From positions 62,001 to 126,000 of the forward strand of contig CAXTUB010000001.1 of the NCBI GenBank assembly GCA_964247385.1: 64,000 nucleotides of DNA, given 5' to 3'. Positions 9,274-19,325 of the stretch are shown here, piece after piece (the first letter of the stretch is position 1; every line of letters starts with the position of its first letter). The position numbers were made by a program, and so were the translations under genes. Source of the stretch: TMP-86 sp964247385 (lineage in GTDB: Bacteria > Pseudomonadota > Gammaproteobacteria > Steroidobacterales > Steroidobacteraceae). A model generated the notes under the pieces. That model was not told the origin of the DNA. It worked only from the letters and a program-made list of their open reading frames with translations, and did not search any database.

Positions 9274-10079
9274 TGTCTCGCTCGACGTGGATGGCTCTCG
9301 CTTGTCTTGCAGGCGTTGTTCTCGCCGCGCTCGCGGCGCCTGCGCTCAATCCAAATCCCTTCGACCGGCTCGACTGGGCGCATGTCGCTGAGCCGCCTTC
9401 GCTTCAAGGTGCGCATTGGTTTGGCACCGACCGTCTGGGGCGCGATATATTCGTGCGCACGTTCGCCGGCACGCGCATTTCGCTCGCCGTCGCTGTCCTT
9501 GCGAGCCTGGTCAGCCTCGTCATCGGTACGCTGTATGGGGCTACCTCAGGTTTTCTCGGCGGCCGCACCGATCACTTGATGATGCGCGGGGTGGAGATTC
9601 TGAGTGGGCTGCCTCTGATTTTTTTCATTATCTTTCTCACGGTCTTGTTCGGACGAAGCGTACTGCTGCTGTTTTCCGCCATCGGCGCCGTGGGCTGGCT
9701 CACCATGGCGCGCATTGCGCGCGCGCAAGCTTCGAGCGTGGCAAGAAAGGAATACGTCGAAGCGGCTCGCGTGGCAGGAGCGCGGCGGCGGCATGTGCTG
9801 TGGCAGCACGTGCTGCCGAACATCATCGGGCCCTTGATGGTGTATGCCGCTCTGATCGTTCCGCAAACCATCTTGCTGGAAAGCTTTCTGAGTTTTCTCG
9901 GACTCGGCGTGCAGGAGCCGCACGCGAGCCTCGGAACATTGATCGCGGAGGGCGCGGGCGAGATCGAGTCTGGCGCTTGGATGCTGCTTTTTCCGGGCGG
10001 CATTCTCGCCCTGCTGCTGTTATGTCTGAACGTGCTCGGCGATGCGGCGCGCGATGCGCTGACGCGATCCGCCGCATGA
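9273..10079 (+). CDS. Dpp/Opp-type ABC transporter permease (DppC-like)
   Basis: A 268-residue second permease. The start is set by the ATG overlapping the previous TGA. The N-terminal helix and the HWFGTDRLGRDIFVRTFAG segment are hallmarks of DppC/OppC. The EAA loop is VEAARVAGARRRHVLWQHVLP. It ends in an ATGA overlap with the first ATPase gene. It pairs with the DppB-like protein to form the channel. Confidence 0.9.
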   Translation: MSRSTWMALACLAGVVLAALAAPALNPNPFDRLDWAHVAEPPSLQGAHWFGTDRLGRDIFVRTFAGTRISLAVAVLASLVSLVIGTLYGATSGFLGGRTDHLMMRGVEILSGLPLIFFIIFLTVLFGRSVLLLFSAIGAVGWLTMARIARAQASSVARKEYVEAARVAGARRRHVLWQHVLPNIIGPLMVYAALIVPQTILLESFLSFLGLGVQEPHASLGTLIAEGAGEIESGAWMLLFPGGILALLLLCLNVLGDAARDALTRSAA

Positions 10080-11041
10080 ATAGGGCTGAGGCATGTCTTC
10101 GCGTCGATCAGCTGCGGGTGAATCTTGGTGCTGCTCGCGGCGTTGCGGTGCGCGATGTGTCTTTGCATGTGGATGCGAGCGAATGCGTCGGCATCGTGGG
10201 CGAATCCGGCTCGGGCAAAACGCTGACGTGTCTCGCCATCATGGGGCTGACGCCGCGCGGTGTTTCGGTGTCCGGCGAGTTGACGTTTAGCGGCTTGCAT
10301 CTCGGCGAGCCTTCTGTCGCGCGCGCGATCCGCGGCGATCGCATTTGCATGGTGTTTCAAGACCCACTGGGTGCGTTGACTCCGCACGTGAAGGTCGGCG
10401 TGCAGCTCACCGAAGGGCTCGTTCACCGCCATGCGCTCGATACGGCAGCGGCGCGAGAGCGGGCGGAACTCATGCTGGCGAGCATGCGCATCGATCAGCC
10501 GGCAAGTCGCATGCGCCAGTATCCGCATGAGCTGTCGGGCGGCATGCGTCAGCGCGTGCTCATCGCCATGGCGTGTCTCATGAAACCTGAGCTTCTGATC
10601 GCGGACGAGCCGACGACGGCGCTCGATGCGTCCATACGCAATGACGTTCTGGCCCTCATGCAGATTCAGCGCGATGCACTCGGCAGCGCCATGCTTCTCG
10701 TCACGCACGATCTTGCCGTGTTGGAGCGCACCGCGGATCGGCTGTATGTGATGTATGCCGGCCGCGTGGTCGAAAGCGGGCCTGCGAAGGAATTTTTTCG
10801 CGGACCGCTTCATCCTTATGCAGCGGCGTTGCTCGCGTGCAGCGGCGGGGTCTTGCTCAACGCGCAGGGGCAATTCGCAACCATTGAAGGCAGGCCGCCG
10901 ACGCCCTTCGTCACTCCGTCGGGCTGTGCGTTTGCGCCGCGCTGCGCTCATGCCAGAGCGCGTTGTGAGAGCGAGCCGCCGGCCCTGCTCGAGATCAGCC
11001 CCGGGCGTTGGGCGGCGTGCCACTTTCCGCTCTCGGCATGA
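10076..11041 (+). CDS. Oligopeptide-type ABC transporter ATPase (DppD/OppD-like)
   Basis: A 321-residue ATPase. Walker A is GESGSGKT (about residues 39-46), the ABC signature is LSGGMRQRV, and Walker B is LLIADEPTTALD. The C-terminal oligopeptide-transporter extension has GCAFAPRCAHARARCE, whose cysteines bind an iron-sulfur cluster in some relatives. It starts at the ATG overlapping the upstream TGA. Confidence 0.91.
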   Translation: MNRAEACLRVDQLRVNLGAARGVAVRDVSLHVDASECVGIVGESGSGKTLTCLAIMGLTPRGVSVSGELTFSGLHLGEPSVARAIRGDRICMVFQDPLGALTPHVKVGVQLTEGLVHRHALDTAAARERAELMLASMRIDQPASRMRQYPHELSGGMRQRVLIAMACLMKPELLIADEPTTALDASIRNDVLALMQIQRDALGSAMLLVTHDLAVLERTADRLYVMYAGRVVESGPAKEFFRGPLHPYAAALLACSGGVLLNAQGQFATIEGRPPTPFVTPSGCAFAPRCAHARARCESEPPALLEISPGRWAACHFPLSA

Positions 11042-11087
11042 TGCACGGAGCGATGCCGCATGCGTGGTCATGCCCTTGCCTGGCGTC

Positions 11088-11888
11088 ATGAGCTCTTTGC
11101 TCGAGGTCCAGGCTTTGACGGTGAGTTATCGAGTTCCGAGACGCGGCTTGAGGCGTGCCGAGAGGCAAGCCGTGGTGGATGCGAATTTAACCGTAGGGCG
11201 CGGCGAGATCGTCGGGCTGGTGGGGGAGTCAGGCTCGGGCAAATCCACGTTGGCGCGTGCCATCGCGCGCCTGCTCGTGCCGCGTGCCGGCCAGATCCAA
11301 TTCGATGGCTTGGATTGGCTCGCCTTGGATGCGGCACAGCTGCGAGCACACCGCCATCGACTGCAAATGGTATTCCAAGATCCCACGGCTAGTTTGGATC
11401 CCCGCATGACGATTGGCCGCATCGTCGAAGAGCCGTTGCGCCATTTGCAGCCGGCGTTGCAGCGCGCGGAACGCCGCGCGGCTGCGCATCGCATGCTGAG
11501 CCGCGTCGGTTTGTCAGCGGATGACGCGCGGCGCCTGCCGCGCGAGTTCAGCGGCGGTCAATGTCAGCGAATTGCGATTGCCCGGGCATGCGTGTCCTCT
11601 CCGCGGCTCCTCGTTTGCGACGAGCCCGTCAGTGCGCTCGACGTATCGATTCGCGGTCAGGTGCTCAATCTGCTCAAGCTCATGCAGGCGGAGCAGGGCG
11701 GTGCGCTCTTGTTCATCACGCACGATCTCACCGTGTTGCGGCGCTTCGCGCAACGCGTGTACGTCATGTGGGCGGGACGTCTCGTGGAAAGCGCGGCCAC
11801 CGAGACACTGTTCCAAGATCCGCAGCATCCGTACACGCAGGCGCTGCTGCGCGGTGAACCCATGCGCAAAGGCGGTGCGGACGCATGA
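11088..11888 (+). CDS. Oligopeptide-type ABC transporter ATPase (DppF/OppF-like)
   Basis: A 266-residue second ATPase starting at MSSLLEVQAL. Walker A is GESGSGKST, Walker B is LLVCDEPVSALD. The signature reads FSGGQCQRI, with Cys where the family normally has Arg. It lacks most of the C-terminal cysteine extension, as short DppF forms do. It closes the importer unit, after which comes an aminotransferase gene. Other in-frame starts upstream (GTG, ATG at about 11070) are possible. Confidence 0.87.
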   Translation: MSSLLEVQALTVSYRVPRRGLRRAERQAVVDANLTVGRGEIVGLVGESGSGKSTLARAIARLLVPRAGQIQFDGLDWLALDAAQLRAHRHRLQMVFQDPTASLDPRMTIGRIVEEPLRHLQPALQRAERRAAAHRMLSRVGLSADDARRLPREFSGGQCQRIAIARACVSSPRLLVCDEPVSALDVSIRGQVLNLLKLMQAEQGGALLFITHDLTVLRRFAQRVYVMWAGRLVESAATETLFQDPQHPYTQALLRGEPMRKGGADA

Positions 11889-12016
11889 GCGACGAAGCTC
11901 CGGGGCCGCGTCGCGCCTCGAGCCGGGAGCGCAGTGCGAAACGCGAGCCGCGTCGTTCTCGTGCCGACTCGATTTCCGGTATTCTTCAGCGCAGTTCCGC
12001 TGAAACGTGCCCCGAC

Positions 12017-13288
12017 ATGACCATGAGACCTGCATTCAAGCCCAGTGACGGGCTCGCCAACGTACGCTACGAGATTCGCGGCAGGCTCGCACGCCGAGCG
12101 CTCGAGCTCGAGCGTCGCGGCTATGAGATCGTCTCGCTCAACATCGGGAATCCGCGAGCCTTTGGTTTTCGCGCACCGGAAAGCATGCGGCTCGCCATGA
12201 TCGAGAACTTGCGCGACAGCGAAGGCTACACTCATCAGAAGGGCATCTTCCCGGCGCGTGAAGCCGTGGTGATGCAGCTGCAAGAGCGCGGCGTGCGCGG
12301 CGTGAGCGCCGAAGAAGTGTTCATGGGCAACGGCGTGAGCGAGCTCATCGACCTCTCGCTGCGCGCCATGTTGAGTCCGGGCGATGAGGTGTTGGTGCCG
12401 AGTCCGGATTACCCGCTGTGGACTGCGGCGGTGAATTTGAACGCCGGCAAGGCCGTTCATTATCCGTGCCTGCCGGGGAATGATTTCGTTCCCGAGCCAG
12501 CGGAAATCGAGCGCCTCATCACGGCTCGCACGCGCGCCGTCGTCATCATCAATCCGAACAACCCGACCGGTGCGGTATATCCCGGCCCGACGCTGGAAAA
12601 AATCGCGCGGATCGCCGAGAAACACCGGCTCATCGTGCTTGCGGATGAGATCTATGATCAGATTCTGTATGACGGCGCGCAGTTCGTGCCCATGGCCACC
12701 CTGGTGCACGACACCCTGTGCTGCACCTTGAGCGGATTATCGAAGGTGTATCGAGCTTGCGGCTATCGGGTCGGATGGGCGGCATTTTCCGGCGAGTTGG
12801 AGAGCGCCACCGCGTATCTGGCGGCGCTCGAGCTTCTGTGCTCGCTTCGATTGTGCAGCAACGTCGCCGGACAGTGGGCCGTGCAGACGGCGCTTGGCGG
12901 CCATCAAAGTATTCGCGAGCTCACGGCGCCGGGTGGTCGGCTGTTCGCCTCCCGACAAGCCATCCTCGAAGGCGTGCGGCGCAGCCGCTTTCTTACGCTC
13001 GCCGAGCCGAAGGGCGCGCTTTACGCATTTCTACAGGTTCGCGCCGACGTGCTGCCGGAGTTCGATGACCAGAAATTCGCACTCGACTTGCTGGAGCAAA
13101 AGCATGTGCTGGTCGCGCCCGGGGTGAGCTTCAACGTGCCCTATCGCAATGCCTTTCGAATCACGAACCTGCCGGAAGCCGCCGTCATCGAGGCGGTTTT
13201 CGAGCGCATCGATGAAGTGCTGCAGTCCTATGCCGTTGCGCGCGCGCCGGTGCGTGCGGTTCCGACTCCGCTGGCGGCAAAACGCTGA
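12017..13288 (+). CDS. AlaA-like class I/II aminotransferase
   Basis: A 423-residue PLP enzyme. The fold-type I layout shows YTHQKGIFPAREAV, the aspartate region VVIINPNNPTGAVY and LADEIYDQILYDG, the Schiff-base lysine in LSGLSKVYRACGYRVGW, and the carboxylate-binding arginine in NAFRITNLPE. It most resembles the glutamate-pyruvate aminotransferase AlaA group. MTMRPAFKPSDGLANVRYEIRG fits the usual N-terminus. An in-frame open stretch upstream is not used. Following directly after a peptide-type importer, it may serve amino-acid turnover, which is inference. Confidence 0.9.
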   Translation: MTMRPAFKPSDGLANVRYEIRGRLARRALELERRGYEIVSLNIGNPRAFGFRAPESMRLAMIENLRDSEGYTHQKGIFPAREAVVMQLQERGVRGVSAEEVFMGNGVSELIDLSLRAMLSPGDEVLVPSPDYPLWTAAVNLNAGKAVHYPCLPGNDFVPEPAEIERLITARTRAVVIINPNNPTGAVYPGPTLEKIARIAEKHRLIVLADEIYDQILYDGAQFVPMATLVHDTLCCTLSGLSKVYRACGYRVGWAAFSGELESATAYLAALELLCSLRLCSNVAGQWAVQTALGGHQSIRELTAPGGRLFASRQAILEGVRRSRFLTLAEPKGALYAFLQVRADVLPEFDDQKFALDLLEQKHVLVAPGVSFNVPYRNAFRITNLPEAAVIEAVFERIDEVLQSYAVARAPVRAVPTPLAAKR

Positions 13289-13341
13289 CGAGCGCGAGCG
13301 CGCTGCAACGACTGCTCGAAGCGCTGAAAGCGGGTCGTACG

Positions 13342-15873
13342 GTGCTCGCGCCCAGCACCGAAATCGCCTCTATCCTGCGCCATCGCGTGCAGCAGGAATT
13401 TGCCGCCGGCGCCGCGCGCGTCTGGCGCACTCCCGCCGTGCGCGACTTCTCCACGTGGGCGCTGGAACGCTATACCGAACGCGCCGACGCGCGGCGGGTG
13501 TTGAGCGTATTCGAAAGCTTCCAGCTGTGGGGCGATGCCATTGCGGCGAGCGCTGCCGGGCCTGAGCTCTTGGATCTCGGCGCGGCTGCGCGGGCGGCGC
13601 GCAGCGCGCGGCGCATCATGCGCGACCATGGCATCACTGCACGCGAATTGCGTGCGAGCGGTTCGCCCGAATCCCTCGCGTTTTTACAATGGTCGGCGAC
13701 TTTCGATGACCGGTGCCAGGACCTGGGCGTCATCGATGCCGATGACGCCATTTCCAGCCTTTCCAGCGTGAGCGCACAGGAATATTGGCTCGATAGTCCG
13801 ACGTGGCGTCCCAGCATCTTGAAAGTGCTCAAGTCAAACGAGAACGGGATGCTGAGAGGCGAACGTTCGCCTTCGACACGGCAAAGCAGCCATTTGACGA
13901 CAGCCGCCGACCCGGCCATCGAATGGAGCGCCGCGGCGAGGTGGGCTCGATCACGGCTCGAGGCCGAGCTGGACTTCAGGGCATGGGTGTACTTGCCCGC
14001 GGCTGAAGGCGCGCGTGCCGCGGTTGCGCGTGCCTTTGACCTCGAGCTTGCGAGCGCGCGATTCGATTTGAGCACTGCCATCGATGGTGGTGCCTATGCG
14101 ATCGCGGGCGGCGAGCCGTTGCAATCGTATGCCACGGTGCGCGAAGCCATGGCGAGTCTCGCGGCATTGCGCGGCGAGATCGAATTCGTCGATTTCAGCG
14201 CGTTGTTGCGCTCGCTGCCGCTGCGAAACACCTCGGCGCTCGAGCAATCGATGTCGGCTAGGCTCGATGTGGAACTGCGTCATCACGCCGCGGATCGAGC
14301 GAGCCTGGAAACTTTTCTATCGATGAGTGAGAAGGTTGCGAGCGAGCGAAACATTCCCAGGCCCGCCGCGCTGACGCGGCTTGCAATCATGCAAAGCATC
14401 GTAGCGGCTGTGCCGCAGAACGCAGTGATGAGTCACTGGGTGAGCCGATGGAACGAGGCGCTCAACCAAGGGTTGTGGCGTGAGTCCGTCTCCGCTTCGA
14501 GTCAGAACTTTCAGGTCGTGACGCGGTTCAAAGAGCTCTTGTCAGATCTGGCCCGGAGCGACGCCATTTTCGGCAGTCTCGATTGGCATCGCGCACTGTC
14601 GATCTTGCGCAGGGCTGCGCGTGAAACATCGTTCCAACCACACACCGGTATTCCCGCCATTTGGGTCACGACGCGGCTGCAAGATCCATGGCTCGCATAC
14701 GACGGCGTGTGGATCTCGCGAGCTCATACCCAATCCTGGCCGCCGCCGGCCGCACCCGCAGCGCTCATCCCTTTGCAATTACAAATCGCCCGCGGCGTGC
14801 GTGCGAGCAGTCCGGAGTTACAGCTGAATTTCGCGCGTGAGTTGCAAGCGCGTTGGCGCTTGCGCGCGGCAGAGCTGCACTTCAGCTTTGCGCGAGAGCC
14901 GGAGATGGAAGCGCATCCGAGCCTGCTCATGCCAGGCGACGTGGTGAGGCTCGAAGTTTCCCACGATGCAGCCGCCATCCATGCGCGGCCGGCGCAGTCA
15001 GTGCATTGGGTGCCGTACTCGCCCGAACAAGCGCTGCCAATGAGCGGAGTCGATCGAGCCCGCGGCGTACGCAGTCTGTCGGAGCAATCCCGCTGCGCAT
15101 TTCGTGGCTTTGCATTCACGCGGCTACGGGGCGATGAGATCCACACGCCTCACCCGGGCTTCAATCGAATGGAGCGCGGCTCTCTATTGCACGATGCGCT
15201 GCATGTGATCTGGTCCGAGCTCGGCGGCTCGCAGCGCTTGATCCTGCTGAGCCGCGACGAGGAGCAGCGGTTGATTCGTCGCGCGGTCGAATCGAGTTTG
15301 CAGCGGCAGCGGCGCAAGCGCGATCCGGGACGGACGTGGGCTCTACGAGAGCAGCGCCGGATGTCGAACATTCTCGCGGCCTGGCTCACATTCGAAAGAG
15401 CGCGTCCACCATTCGATGTTCACGCGCTGGAAAAGCAATACGCGGTGTCGTTCGGCGGCTTGCCTTTCAATGTGCGCATCGATCGGATCGATGCGTTTGC
15501 CGATGGCGGCATGGCGGTCATCGACTACAAGACCGGCGCAGTGTCTAGAGACTGGGAAACCGAGCGGCCGGAGAATGCTCAGCTGCTCATGTATGCCTTG
15601 GCGGTGGACGAGCCTTTGGCCGCCATCGCTTATGCGCAGCTGACCGCCGAGTCGACCAAGTTCTTGGGGGCTGCGGAGAAGTGCATTTTGGGCTCGCAAC
15701 GCGGCGGCTTTGAAGGCGGAGAGAGCGCTCAAACCATGCGTGCGCATTGGCGGCGGCGCATGGATGTCATTGCAGCGGAGCTGCGGCACGGGAGCTTCAT
15801 CATCAACCCATTGCCGTGGGCCTGCGGCAGCTGCCACTTCGCGGCGATTTGCCGATCGAGCACGCTCGCATGA
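13342..15873 (+). CDS. AddB-like PD-(D/E)XK nuclease, probable double-strand break repair protein
   Basis: An 843-residue protein of the AddB-related 'probable DNA repair protein' family. It has a degenerate helicase-like N-terminal region and a C-terminal RecB-type nuclease. The nuclease shows NVRIDRIDAFADGGMAVIDYKTG (about residues 711-733), with the D...DYK catalytic set. Four cysteines (one near residue 580 in SEQSRCAF, three at the end in CGSCHFAAIC) match the iron-sulfur staple of AddB. The start is a GTG; the frame stays open upstream (LQRLLEALKAGRT), so a longer N-terminus from a rare start is possible. It is coupled by ATGA to the helicase gene. Confidence 0.82.
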   Translation: MLAPSTEIASILRHRVQQEFAAGAARVWRTPAVRDFSTWALERYTERADARRVLSVFESFQLWGDAIAASAAGPELLDLGAAARAARSARRIMRDHGITARELRASGSPESLAFLQWSATFDDRCQDLGVIDADDAISSLSSVSAQEYWLDSPTWRPSILKVLKSNENGMLRGERSPSTRQSSHLTTAADPAIEWSAAARWARSRLEAELDFRAWVYLPAAEGARAAVARAFDLELASARFDLSTAIDGGAYAIAGGEPLQSYATVREAMASLAALRGEIEFVDFSALLRSLPLRNTSALEQSMSARLDVELRHHAADRASLETFLSMSEKVASERNIPRPAALTRLAIMQSIVAAVPQNAVMSHWVSRWNEALNQGLWRESVSASSQNFQVVTRFKELLSDLARSDAIFGSLDWHRALSILRRAARETSFQPHTGIPAIWVTTRLQDPWLAYDGVWISRAHTQSWPPPAAPAALIPLQLQIARGVRASSPELQLNFARELQARWRLRAAELHFSFAREPEMEAHPSLLMPGDVVRLEVSHDAAAIHARPAQSVHWVPYSPEQALPMSGVDRARGVRSLSEQSRCAFRGFAFTRLRGDEIHTPHPGFNRMERGSLLHDALHVIWSELGGSQRLILLSRDEEQRLIRRAVESSLQRQRRKRDPGRTWALREQRRMSNILAAWLTFERARPPFDVHALEKQYAVSFGGLPFNVRIDRIDAFADGGMAVIDYKTGAVSRDWETERPENAQLLMYALAVDEPLAAIAYAQLTAESTKFLGAAEKCILGSQRGGFEGGESAQTMRAHWRRRMDVIAAELRHGSFIINPLPWACGSCHFAAICRSSTLA

Positions 15874-18800
15874 ATGCGGACTTCGCGGTCAGCGACGCCG
15901 CGGCTCGCGAACAGGCAGTTCAAAGCGATGGGTCAGTCATCGTGCAAGCTCCTGCGGGATCGGGAAAAACCACGCTGCTGACCGAGCGCTATTTGCGAAT
16001 GCTGGCAAAGAGTAATGCGCCAGAGCGCGTTCTTGCCATTACTTTCACGCGGCGCGCGGCGCAGGAGATGCGACAGCGTGTCATCGATGCGCTGGGCGCG
16101 GCACGCACCGCCGCGGCACGCACCGGCGAGGACTGCACCGACATGGCGGTGAATGCGCATGCTGTGCAGTTTGCCGAGAGTATTGCGTCGAGCGGCGAGG
16201 CTGCTCCACCGCCCGCTGCGGCGCCCGAAGCTCGGATGCTTCGCCTTGCGCAGGCTTGCCTGCGTCAGTTCGACCGGCTGGGCATTGATCTGGCGCGCGA
16301 TGCATCGCGCTTGCGCATCGAGACCATTGATGGCTTCTGCGCCTGGCTCGCTGCGCAGCTGCCCATCGGCTCGCGCATGGGCGGCGCACCGCGCATTGCC
16401 GAGCAGCCGCGCCGTCTGTATCTAAAGGCAGCGCGCAGAACGCTCGAGGCTTTGCCGAAAAATTTTACGCAGGCGGTCGATCTCGCGCTGGAGCTGAGCG
16501 ATGAGCACTGGCCTGAAGCTCAGCGCCGCATTGCCGATATGCTCGAATCACGCGCCGACTGGTTGGGTCTGACAACGCCGCTGTTGCGTTCCGAGCACGT
16601 CGCCGATTGGGTCGAGGAAGACCGGCTGCGTCGTGAATCCAATGCGACGCTCGCCACGCTGGTGGAACTGTATTTGCAGCGCGCGTTGCTCGCTCTCGGT
16701 GAGTCCCGCGTGGAGACCCTCGCAGCTCTGCTGACCGACGAGGCACCGCATTGCGGCGGCAATGCACTCATGCATTGGCGCGAGCAATACGGTGCGTTGC
16801 GCCCCGCGGCCGCTCATCTGGCCCGCTGGCGTGAGCTTGCGAACGTGTGTCTCACCGGCAAGGGCGAAATCCGCAAAGTTCTTTCCAAAGCGCAAGGATT
16901 CGCGGACAAATCGCCGCGCAAGGCGGCGCTGCGCGAATGGCTCGATGCGGTTCGTGACGATGCCAGCGCCGTTGCGGCGCTCAGGATCGTGCTGGCGTTG
17001 CCGGATGCGGAATATTCGGATTCGCAGTGGCGGCGCGCGCGCGGAGTCGCGCAGCTCTTGACGCTTGCGGCGGCGGAGCTCGACCACGTCTTTCGCGAAC
17101 ATCGCGAGTGCGATTTCACGGCGGTGGCGTTGTCCGCACTGCGTGCGCTGGGCAACGCAGAGGAACCCACGGATCTTGCGCTGCGCCTGGACTATCGCAT
17201 CGAGCATTTGTTGATCGATGAGTTTCAGGACGTCGCGCGAGCGCAGCTCGAGCTCCTGCGCGCGCTGACTGCAGGTTGGGAGCGCGGAGATGGCCGCACG
17301 ATGTTTTGCGTCGGCGATCCCATGCAGGCAATTTATGGCTTTCGTGCCGCCGAGGTGCGAGCTTTTCTGCAGCTCGCGGAAGAAGGTTTGGGCGCGATCC
17401 GCTTCGACACGCAGGTCTTGTCGAGCAACTTTCGCGCGCAGCCGCTTCTCATCGAATGGACCAATGCCGCGTTCGAGCACATTTTTCCTGTTCGGCATGA
17501 TCGCTTGCGCGGCGCCGTCGCCTTCACTCGATCGATGGCAGGCCGCGCCGCGGGCGGCGAAGCCGCGATCGAGTGCCGGCTTTTCGACTCCGAGCATGAC
17601 GAAGCGGAGCACATTGCCGAGCTGCTCGCTCACCGTGCGCTCGAGCACCCGGATTGGCGCATGGCCGTGCTGGTACGCACGCGGCGGCACGCGGCTCACA
17701 TTTTGACTGCTCTCGAGCGCCGCGGCGTGGCCCATCAACCTCGCGAGCTGCGCGAGTTGTCGCAGTGCGATGCCGTGCGCGATCTCGTGATGCTCACGCG
17801 CGCGCTGCTGCATGCGGCGGATCGCATTGCGTGGCTCGCGCTGTTGCGCATGCCGTATGTCGGATTCGACATGGCCGATGTGCTCTCGCTGTCGGCCGCG
17901 CCCAGCGTGCTCGAAGGATTGCACGATGAAGCGCTATCGGCTGCGTTGAGTCCCGATGGACAATTGCGCGTGCAACGGCTGCGCGCGACTCTGGCGCTGG
18001 CTTACGAGCAGCGTGCTGAAAGCTCATTGGGGCGATGGGTCGAGCGCGTTTGGTTATCGATGGGAGGCGGGCACGTAGGATTGTCGAACGAAGATTGGCT
18101 GGCCGCTCGCGGCGTATTTCTGCGGCTCGACGAGCTGGAGCCTGCGGAGCTGGAGCCCGAGTCGCTCCATGGCGTGCTGAGCTCGCTGCGCGAGCCGGAA
18201 AGCGAGCCGCGGCCGATCGAAGTGCTGACCATGCACAAGGCCAAAGGCGCCGAATTCGATCTCGTCGTGCTGCCCTGTCTAGCACGCGAGCCGCGCCGCA
18301 CCGACTACGAGCTGTTTCAGTATCAGATTCTCAACGGTCCGCAACCCGGTTTCATTGCCGCCGCGCGGCATGCGCAACGCGCGGGGGACGCATTGCTGCA
18401 GTTTCTGCGATGGTTTGAGCGAGATGCGCAGCGGCTCGAAGAAGAGCGGCTGTTGTACGTGGCATGCACGCGCACCAAGCGCGAGCTTTGGTTGACCGCG
18501 AGCGCCGACGGGTCACGGCGCGCAGATGAGCCTTTTCGCCCCAAGCCGGCGAGTCTTCTCGCCCTCCTTTGGCCCACTCAGGCGCATCGGTTCCTTCGGC
18601 AGCAGGCTGCGAGCGCGGCGCCCATGAGCGCGGGCCGCGATGCTCTCGGTCCCGCCAGGCGCTTCGATGCGCACTGGCGCCCCGCACCCGTGCAGCCGCC
18701 GGTCCACAGCTTGCCGCAACGGTTGGAGCTCGGCGCCGCCGTCATCGAGCCGCCGTTCGATTGGGCGAGCGAAACGGCGCGTCATATCGGCACGCTCGTG

Positions 18801-19325
18801 CATCGAGAATTGTCTTCGCGGCAAACGGCGCTTGCCGCGACGGATATCGACGCGCGTCGCGGCGAATATCATCGCTGGCTATCGAACCGCGGCGTGCCGG
18901 CCATGCAGGCGGAAAGCGCGGCCGAGCAAGTCTGCCGCGCCCTTCATCAGACGTGTAACGATGCACGCGGCCGCTGGATTCTCGATCAGTATGCGACGTG
19001 CGATGAGCGCGAGATCTCCTTGAGCACCGTGCTCGACGGGCGAATCGTCACGGTCGCATTCGATCGCATGTTCATCGATGCGGGCGGCACTCGCTGGGTG
19101 ATCGATTACAAGACGAGCCGGCACCAAGGCGGCGACGTCGAGACATTCCTGGATAACGAGATGTTGCGCTACGGTGCTCAAATGCACAGATACGCGCGCG
19201 TCGCGGCGAAGTTGGGCGATGAGCCCATTCGACTCGCCCTCTACTTCCCGCTGATTGGAGCTTGGCGTGAATGGGAGCCGGGCGCGAGCATCACCGGTCA
19301 TAGCGCGAGCATCGACGGGTCATAG
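15870..19325 (+). CDS. AddA/RecB-like UvrD-type helicase-nuclease
   Basis: A 1151-residue superfamily 1A helicase. Walker A APAGSGKTTLLTERYL is at about residues 28-43, the QxxAIYGFRAAE motif III region follows Walker B (LLIDEFQDVARAQ), and TMHKAKGAEFDLVVLPC is motif V. The C-terminal nuclease has WVIDYKTSR with QMHRYARV, typical of AddA and RecB. With the preceding AddB-like gene it should resect double-strand ends for RecA. The start overlaps the upstream TGA. It converges on gspN with a six-base overlap. Confidence 0.9.
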   Translation: MNADFAVSDAAAREQAVQSDGSVIVQAPAGSGKTTLLTERYLRMLAKSNAPERVLAITFTRRAAQEMRQRVIDALGAARTAAARTGEDCTDMAVNAHAVQFAESIASSGEAAPPPAAAPEARMLRLAQACLRQFDRLGIDLARDASRLRIETIDGFCAWLAAQLPIGSRMGGAPRIAEQPRRLYLKAARRTLEALPKNFTQAVDLALELSDEHWPEAQRRIADMLESRADWLGLTTPLLRSEHVADWVEEDRLRRESNATLATLVELYLQRALLALGESRVETLAALLTDEAPHCGGNALMHWREQYGALRPAAAHLARWRELANVCLTGKGEIRKVLSKAQGFADKSPRKAALREWLDAVRDDASAVAALRIVLALPDAEYSDSQWRRARGVAQLLTLAAAELDHVFREHRECDFTAVALSALRALGNAEEPTDLALRLDYRIEHLLIDEFQDVARAQLELLRALTAGWERGDGRTMFCVGDPMQAIYGFRAAEVRAFLQLAEEGLGAIRFDTQVLSSNFRAQPLLIEWTNAAFEHIFPVRHDRLRGAVAFTRSMAGRAAGGEAAIECRLFDSEHDEAEHIAELLAHRALEHPDWRMAVLVRTRRHAAHILTALERRGVAHQPRELRELSQCDAVRDLVMLTRALLHAADRIAWLALLRMPYVGFDMADVLSLSAAPSVLEGLHDEALSAALSPDGQLRVQRLRATLALAYEQRAESSLGRWVERVWLSMGGGHVGLSNEDWLAARGVFLRLDELEPAELEPESLHGVLSSLREPESEPRPIEVLTMHKAKGAEFDLVVLPCLAREPRRTDYELFQYQILNGPQPGFIAAARHAQRAGDALLQFLRWFERDAQRLEEERLLYVACTRTKRELWLTASADGSRRADEPFRPKPASLLALLWPTQAHRFLRQQAASAAPMSAGRDALGPARRFDAHWRPAPVQPPVHSLPQRLELGAAVIEPPFDWASETARHIGTLVHRELSSRQTALAATDIDARRGEYHRWLSNRGVPAMQAESAAEQVCRALHQTCNDARGRWILDQYATCDEREISLSTVLDGRIVTVAFDRMFIDAGGTRWVIDYKTSRHQGGDVETFLDNEMLRYGAQMHRYARVAAKLGDEPIRLALYFPLIGAWREWEPGASITGHSASIDGS

